Below are positions 6,605 through 10,212 of a stretch of 10,212 nt of DNA, in pieces. Position numbers and translations under genes: made by a program. The first letter of the stretch is position 1; every line of letters starts with the position of its first letter. The stretch comes from Hyphomicrobiales bacterium (GTDB lineage Bacteria; Pseudomonadota; Alphaproteobacteria; Rhizobiales; Xanthobacteraceae), in NCBI GenBank assembly GCA_017304505.1, contig JAFKKQ010000331.1:1-10212 (forward strand). Direction: 5' to 3'. The notes beneath the pieces were generated by a model. That model was not told the origin of the DNA and ran no database searches. It was given only the letters and a program-made list of their open reading frames with translations.

Positions 6605-7780
6605 ATGGCCGAGAACCTCCGCAACTTCACCATCAATTTCGGTCCGCAGCATCCGGCCGCTCACGGTGTACTGCGTCTCGTGCTTGAGCTCGACGGTGAG
6701 ATCGTCGAGCGCGTAGACCCGCATATCGGCCTGCTTCATCGCGGCACCGAGAAGCTGATCGAACACAAGACCTATCTGCAGGCGATCCCCTATTTCGACC
6801 GTCTCGATTATGTCGCGCCGATGAACCAGGAGCATGCCTTCTGCCTGGCGATCGAGAAACTGCTCGGCCTGGAAGTGCCCAAGCGCGGCCAGTATATCCG
6901 TGTGCTCTATTCGGAAATCGGCCGCATCCTCAATCACCTCCTCAACGTCACCACCCAGGCAATGGACGTGGGCGCCCTGACCCCGCCGTTGTGGGGCTTC
7001 GAGGAGCGCGAGAAGCTGATGGTGTTCTATGAGCGCATCAGCGGCAGCCGCATGCATGCGGCCTTTTTCCGCGCCGGCGGCGTGCATCAGGACATGCCGC
7101 CGGGCCTTGCCGCCGACATCTACAAATTCTGCGAGCACTTCCCCAAGGTGCTCGACGATATCGAAAACCTTCTCACCGAAAACCGCATCTTCAAGCAGCG
7201 CAATGTCGATATCGGCGTGGTCAATCGCGCCGAGGCCGAGATGTGGGGCATGTCGGGCGTGATGCTGCGTTCCACCGGGGTGAAGTGGGACCTGCGCCGC
7301 TCCCAGCCTTACGAGTGCTACAACGATCTCGATTTCAAGATTCCGGTCGGCAAGAACGGCGACAATTACGACCGTTACATCATGCGCATGGAAGAGATGC
7401 GCGAGGCCAACAAGATCATGGTCCAGTGCCTGGACAAGATGACGCCCGGGCCGGTGGTTTCGCTCGATCATAAAGTGACGCCGCCGCGGCGCGCCGAGAT
7501 GAAGACTTCGATGGAAGCCTTGATCCATCATTTCAAGCTCTACACGGAAGGCTTCCATGTGCCGGCGGGCGAGGCTTATGCCGCGGTGGAAGCGCCCAAG
7601 GGCGAATTCGGCGTCTATCTGGTGGCCGACGGCACCAACAAGCCGCAGCGCTGCAAGATTCGCGCGCCCAGCTTCGTCCATCTGCAGATGATGGATTACA
7701 TGTGCAAGGGCCACATGCTGGCCGACGTTTCGGCGATCCTGGGTTCGCTCGATATCGTGTTCGGGGAGGTGGACCGGTGA
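6605..7780 (+). CDS. nuoD: NADH-quinone oxidoreductase subunit D (49-kDa, quinone-site subunit)
   Basis: A 391-residue homologue of the mitochondrial 49-kDa subunit, full length for the family. With NuoB it forms the ubiquinone-binding pocket. The N-terminal hairpin [12 protein letters not shown] supplies His20. Y-F-D-R-L-D-Y supplies Tyr69, 49 residues later, which is the spacing of the His/Tyr pair that contacts the quinone head group in Thermus (His38/Tyr87). Other signatures are [10 protein letters not shown] and the C-terminal P-S-F-V-H-L-Q with D-I-V-F-G-E-V-D-R at the very end. AGAGG precedes the ATG but overlaps the nuoC stop. The last four bases overlap the GTG start of the next gene. 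The long open frame on the opposite strand (6128-7714) is a GC-driven shadow. Confidence 0.97.
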   Translation: MAENLRNFTINFGPQHPAAHGVLRLVLELDGEIVERVDPHIGLLHRGTEKLIEHKTYLQAIPYFDRLDYVAPMNQEHAFCLAIEKLLGLEVPKRGQYIRVLYSEIGRILNHLLNVTTQAMDVGALTPPLWGFEEREKLMVFYERISGSRMHAAFFRAGGVHQDMPPGLAADIYKFCEHFPKVLDDIENLLTENRIFKQRNVDIGVVNRAEAEMWGMSGVMLRSTGVKWDLRRSQPYECYNDLDFKIPVGKNGDNYDRYIMRMEEMREANKIMVQCLDKMTPGPVVSLDHKVTPPRRAEMKTSMEALIHHFKLYTEGFHVPAGEAYAAVEAPKGEFGVYLVADGTNKPQRCKIRAPSFVHLQMMDYMCKGHMLADVSAILGSLDIVFGEVDR

Positions 7781-8124
7781 GCGCGCTGTCCAATCCCAAT
7801 ATCGATATCGCGCAGAAGCAGCTGGACGCCTACAATGCCCAGGATCTCGAGACCTATGTGTCCTTCTTCACCGAAGATTGCATCGTTTCCGGCCTGAACG
7901 GCACGCCGACCGAGACCAGCCGCGAGGCGATCAAGGCGCGTTACGCTAAGGCCTTCGCCCAGTTCCCGCAGAATCAGGCCATCCTCAAGAACCGCATCGC
8001 CGTCGGCAACACGGTCGTCGATCACGAAAAGGTCGTGCGCGCGCCCGGCGGCGAAGAGTTCGAGATCGTCGCCATCTATTCCTTCCGCGACGGGCTGATC
8101 GCCCGCGTCGATTTCGCGAAATAG
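7777..8124 (+). CDS. SnoaL/NTF2-like small protein inserted in the nuo operon
   Basis: A 115-residue protein starting with GTG 7777, which overlaps the nuoD TGA in a GTGA junction. GGGGAGG (7763-7769) sits seven bases upstream, so initiation here is well supported. The sequence fits the SnoaL-like branch of the NTF2 fold: an N-terminal helix with [24 protein letters not shown], then a variable loop. Next come [12 protein letters not shown], two beta strands, and a final [17 protein letters not shown]. The D-C-I-V and the closing I-Y-x-F-x-D-G-x-I pattern are typical. The fold forms a pocket used by isomerases, hydrolases or binding proteins; the ligand is not evident. It is not a core complex I subunit, yet it is tightly packed between nuoD and nuoE, so it is co-transcribed and probably co-translated. 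Confidence 0.85.
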   Translation: MSALSNPNIDIAQKQLDAYNAQDLETYVSFFTEDCIVSGLNGTPTETSREAIKARYAKAFAQFPQNQAILKNRIAVGNTVVDHEKVVRAPGGEEFEIVAIYSFRDGLIARVDFAK

Positions 8125-8131
8125 GTCGCCC

Positions 8132-8860
8132 ATGCTTCGCCGTCTCGCCCCGCCCGAAATGCAACCTGCCGACTTCGCCTTCTCGGCGGAGAATGCGGAA
8201 TGGGCGAAAAAGGAGATCGCAAAATATCCGCCCGGCCGCCAGGCTTCGGCGGTGATCTCGCTTTTGTGGCGCGGGCAGGAACAGGAAGGCTGGGTCACCC
8301 ATCCCATGATCGAGAGCATCGCCGGGATGCTGTCGATGCCGTTCATCCGGGTGCTGGAAGTGGCGACCTTCTACACCATGTTCAATCTGGTGCCGGTCGG
8401 CACGCATCTGGTCCAGGTCTGCACCACGTCGCCCTGCTGGCTGGCGGGATCGGACGCGGTGGTCGAGGCGTGCAAGAAGCACATTCATCCCCACCCGCAC
8501 ACGGTTTCGGCGGACGGGAAATTCTCCTGGATGGAAGTGGAATGCCTGGGCGCCTGCGTGAACGCGCCGATGCTGCAGATCGGCAAGGATTTCTACGAAG
8601 ATCTGGATGGCCCGGTCACGGAGAAGCTGCTGGAAGATCTGCGCGCCGGCCGGCCGATCAAGCCGGGTCCGCAGAATGCGCGTCACAGCTCCGAACCCGC
8701 AGGTGGCGCAACCACGTTGACCGAGGCTTCGCTTTATGACGGCTCGATGATCGGCCGCCAGAACCGTATCGGAAACACGGACGCCGAGGGCAAGGCGCCG
8801 ACCCAGGCCGCCTCGGACCGGGAAGCGCCCGCCCAGAAACCGCCGGGAGCAGCCACCTGA
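8132..8860 (+). CDS. nuoE: NADH-quinone oxidoreductase subunit E (N1a cluster subunit)
   Basis: A 242-residue homologue of the 24-kDa subunit. The thioredoxin-like domain binds the [2Fe-2S] cluster N1a through Cys97 and Cys102 (V-C-T-T-S-P-C-W) and Cys138 and Cys142 ([10 protein letters not shown]), the canonical spacing. The N-terminal helical part contains [11 protein letters not shown] and [11 protein letters not shown], both family signatures. After about residue 170 comes a tail rich in Gly, Ala, Pro, Gln and charged residues, with G-P-Q-x-x-R and G-G-A-T-T-L, that is probably disordered. Such tails are common in alphaproteobacterial NuoE and absent from the 166-residue E. coli protein. 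It works with NuoF as the NADH-input module. The ribosome site is weak (AGGT overlapping the previous stop). The stop shares one base with the nuoF start. Confidence 0.95.
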   Translation: MLRRLAPPEMQPADFAFSAENAEWAKKEIAKYPPGRQASAVISLLWRGQEQEGWVTHPMIESIAGMLSMPFIRVLEVATFYTMFNLVPVGTHLVQVCTTSPCWLAGSDAVVEACKKHIHPHPHTVSADGKFSWMEVECLGACVNAPMLQIGKDFYEDLDGPVTEKLLEDLRAGRPIKPGPQNARHSSEPAGGATTLTEASLYDGSMIGRQNRIGNTDAEGKAPTQAASDREAPAQKPPGAAT

Positions 8861-10143
8861 TGCTTGCCGATCGCGATCGCATTTTCACCAATCTCTATGG
8901 CCTTCATGACCCCGGTCTTGAAGCCGCGAAACGGCGCGGCGCCTGGGACGGTACCAAGGCCATTCTGGAGCGCGGCCAGGACGCCATCATCGACGAGATG
9001 AAGAAGTCGGGCCTGCGCGGCCGTGGCGGCGCGGGGTTCCCCACCGGGCTGAAATGGTCCTTCATGCCCAAAGAAGTGAAGGAGCGGCCGCATTATCTGG
9101 TCGTGAATGCCGACGAGAGCGAGCCGGGCACCTGCAAGGATCGCGGCATCATGCGTCACGATCCCCATACGCTGGTGGAAGGGTGCCTGATCGCCAGCTT
9201 CGCGATGCGCGCCCATGCCTGCTACATCTATGTGCGCGGCGAATTCATCCGCGAGCGCGAAGCGCTGCAGCGCGCCGTCGACGAAGCCTATGCCGCCAAC
9301 CTGATCGGCAGGAACAACGTCCATGGCTGGGATTTCGATCTTTATGTCCATCATGGCGCCGGCGCCTATATCTGAGGCGAGGAAACCGCGCTGCTGGAAT
9401 CGCTGGAAGGCAAGAAGGGTCAGCCGCGGCTGAAGCCGCCATTTCCGGCCAATGTCGGCCTCTATGGTTGCCCCACCACCGTCAACAATGTCGAAAGCAT
9501 CGCGGTGGCGCCCACCATCTTGCGCCGCGGCGCGGAATGGTTCGCGGGCATCGGCCGCCCCAACAATTCCGGCACCAAAGTGTTCTGCATTTCGGGCCAT
9601 GTGAACAAGCCCTGCAATGTGGAAGAGGAAATGGGCATTCCGCTGCGCGAGCTGATCGAGCGGCATTGCGGCGGCGTGCGGGGCGGCTGGGACAATCTTC
9701 TGGCGGTAATTCCGGGCGGCGCTTCCGTGCCCCTGATCCCCAAATCGATCTGCGACGATGTGCTGATGGATTTCGACAGCCTCAAGGCGGTGCAGACCGG
9801 CCTCGGCACCGCCGCCGTGATCGTGATGGACAAGTCCACCGACGTGATCAAGGCGATTCAGCGGCTGGCCTATTTCTACAAGCATGAAAGCTGCGGCCAG
9901 TGCACGCCTTGCCGCGAAGGCACCGGCTGGATGTGGCGGGTGCTGACCCGGATGGTGAAAGGCGATTCCCGCGTGCCGGAAATCGACCTGTTGCAGGAAG
10001 TCTCCAAGGAAATCGAAGGCCACACTATCTGCGCGCTCGGCGACGCGGCGGCGTGGCCGGTGCAGGGCCTGATCCGGCATTTCCGGCCCGAGATCGAGCG
10101 GCGCATCGCCGAGCGCAATGGCGCGCGGATTGCGGCGGAGTAG
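8860..10143 (+). CDS. nuoF: NADH-quinone oxidoreductase subunit F, interrupted by an in-frame TGA at a conserved Cys codon
   Basis: The 51-kDa subunit of complex I, which binds NADH, FMN and cluster N3. The frame runs 428 codons to TAG 10141-10143, giving 427 residues if codon 172 is translated. FMN-site signatures are [10 protein letters not shown] (residues 54-63) and [13 protein letters not shown]. Cluster N3 ligands are Cys345, Cys348 and Cys351 ([11 protein letters not shown]) and Cys391 (H-T-I-C-A-L-G-D). Codon 172 is TGA, in place of the Cys in Y-I-C-G-E-E. Homology resumes in the same frame at the next codon with no gap. As a plain stop it would give a 171-residue fragment without the N3 domain. 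A GTG restart at 9505 would lack the rest of the FMN/NADH site. The start is supported by GGGAG at 8845-8849 and the one-base overlap with nuoE. It could be a mutant, a sequencing error or a recoded gene. Confidence 0.9.
9373..9375 (+). other. In-frame TGA replacing the conserved Cys codon 172 of nuoF
   Basis: The codons read GCC TAT ATC TGA GGC GAG GAA, where homologues have A-Y-I-C-G-E-E. TGC to TGA is a single base change. The same window uses TGA as a normal stop for at least six genes (357-359, 1942-1944, 2553-2555, 4202-4204, 5403-5405, 7778-7780), so there is no general reassignment of UGA. Downstream, CCGCGCTG (9386-9393) could pair with CAG-C-CGCGG (9421-9429, one bulged C). Within that loop, GCT/GGC can close a GGAA loop (9402-9411), about 30 bases after the TGA. 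This is a weak SECIS candidate only, because coding constraint explains most of these bases. Confidence 0.85.
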
Positions 10144-10146
10144 GCG

Positions 10147-10212
10147 ATGCGGCACCTGGCGCAACTCAATATCGGCAAGCTTCGGGGCGGCAAGGACGAT
10201 CCCGCCATGTCC
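10147..10212 (+). CDS. DUF3291-like protein, 5' fragment
   Basis: Only the first 22 codons are present. The protein begins M-R-H-L-A-Q-L-N-I-G-K-L-R and continues with D-D-P-A-M, which resembles the start of DUF3291-domain proteins (L-A-Q-x-N-I-x-x-L-R-x-x-x-D-D-P). The ATG at 10147 is three bases after the nuoF stop, with GGAG (10137-10140) six bases upstream, so it belongs to the nuo operon. The expected next core gene here would be nuoG, so this looks like another small accessory gene. DUF3291 proteins are small and of unknown function, with a predicted dimeric alpha/beta-barrel-like fold. The short fragment keeps the assignment tentative. Confidence 0.6.
   Translation, partial: MRHLAQLNIGKLRGGKDDPAMS

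Noticed and set aside
6128..7714. Long 528-codon open frame on the minus strand
   Set aside because: It is antisense to nuoC and nuoD, whose products are unmistakable. The translation is His/Ala/Leu/Gly-rich with no recognisable domain, which is typical of shadow frames in high-GC coding DNA.
8642..8860. C-terminal low-complexity tail of NuoE as a novel domain
   Set aside because: Comparable disordered tails are usual in alphaproteobacterial NuoE proteins, so the 242-residue length is not unusual.
9373..9375. Frameshift as the explanation for the nuoF interruption
   Set aside because: Homology continues in the same frame at the very next codon (G-E-E-T-A-L), so no insertion or deletion is needed; only the one codon is unusual.
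9373..9375. Genome-wide reassignment of UGA as an amino acid
   Set aside because: At least six genes in the window end with TGA at family-appropriate positions, and Trp is encoded by TGG throughout, so UGA is normally stop here.
8734..10164. 476-codon open frame on the minus strand opposite nuoE/nuoF
   Set aside because: Its composition is that of a shadow frame, and it shows no domain. The plus-strand nuoF signatures run through the whole stretch.

Overview
The window looks like a high-GC alphaproteobacterial chromosome segment. The evidence is a nuo operon with nuoC and nuoD as separate genes, an alphaproteobacterial-type NuoE with a C-terminal tail, and many tightly overlapping starts and stops. 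Genus cannot be assigned from the sequence alone.

Layout. Bases 1-359 hold the 3' end of a PhzS/salicylate-hydroxylase-type flavin monooxygenase. Bases 517-2555 are a plus-strand cluster: a LemA-type lipoprotein, a secreted and membrane-anchored TPM-domain protein with a glycine-rich tail, and a second, membrane-embedded TPM-like protein. A 203-base gap with two inverted repeats leads to an exported DUF1254/DUF1214 protein (2759-4204). A strong hairpin at 4229-4255 separates it from a convergent minus-strand cupin gene (4276-4731). A 308-base gap with a perfect hairpin then leads into the respiratory complex I operon: nuoA, nuoB, nuoC, nuoD, a small SnoaL/NTF2-like gene, nuoE, nuoF, and the start of a DUF3291-like gene at the right edge.

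Function. The right half encodes much of the peripheral arm of NADH:ubiquinone oxidoreductase: NADH/FMN entry (NuoF), the N1a subunit (NuoE), the N2 subunit (NuoB), the quinone-site subunit (NuoD), NuoC, and the membrane linker NuoA. Two small genes that are not core complex I subunits are interleaved in the operon.

The most notable observation is an in-frame TGA at 9373-9375 in nuoF. It replaces the cysteine of the conserved Y-I-C-G-E-E motif beside the FMN site. Homology continues in the same frame to a normal end at 10143. This could be a TGC-to-TGA mutation, a sequencing or assembly error, readthrough, or a recoded (selenocysteine) codon. The sequence alone does not decide between them, and no convincing SECIS element is seen by eye.
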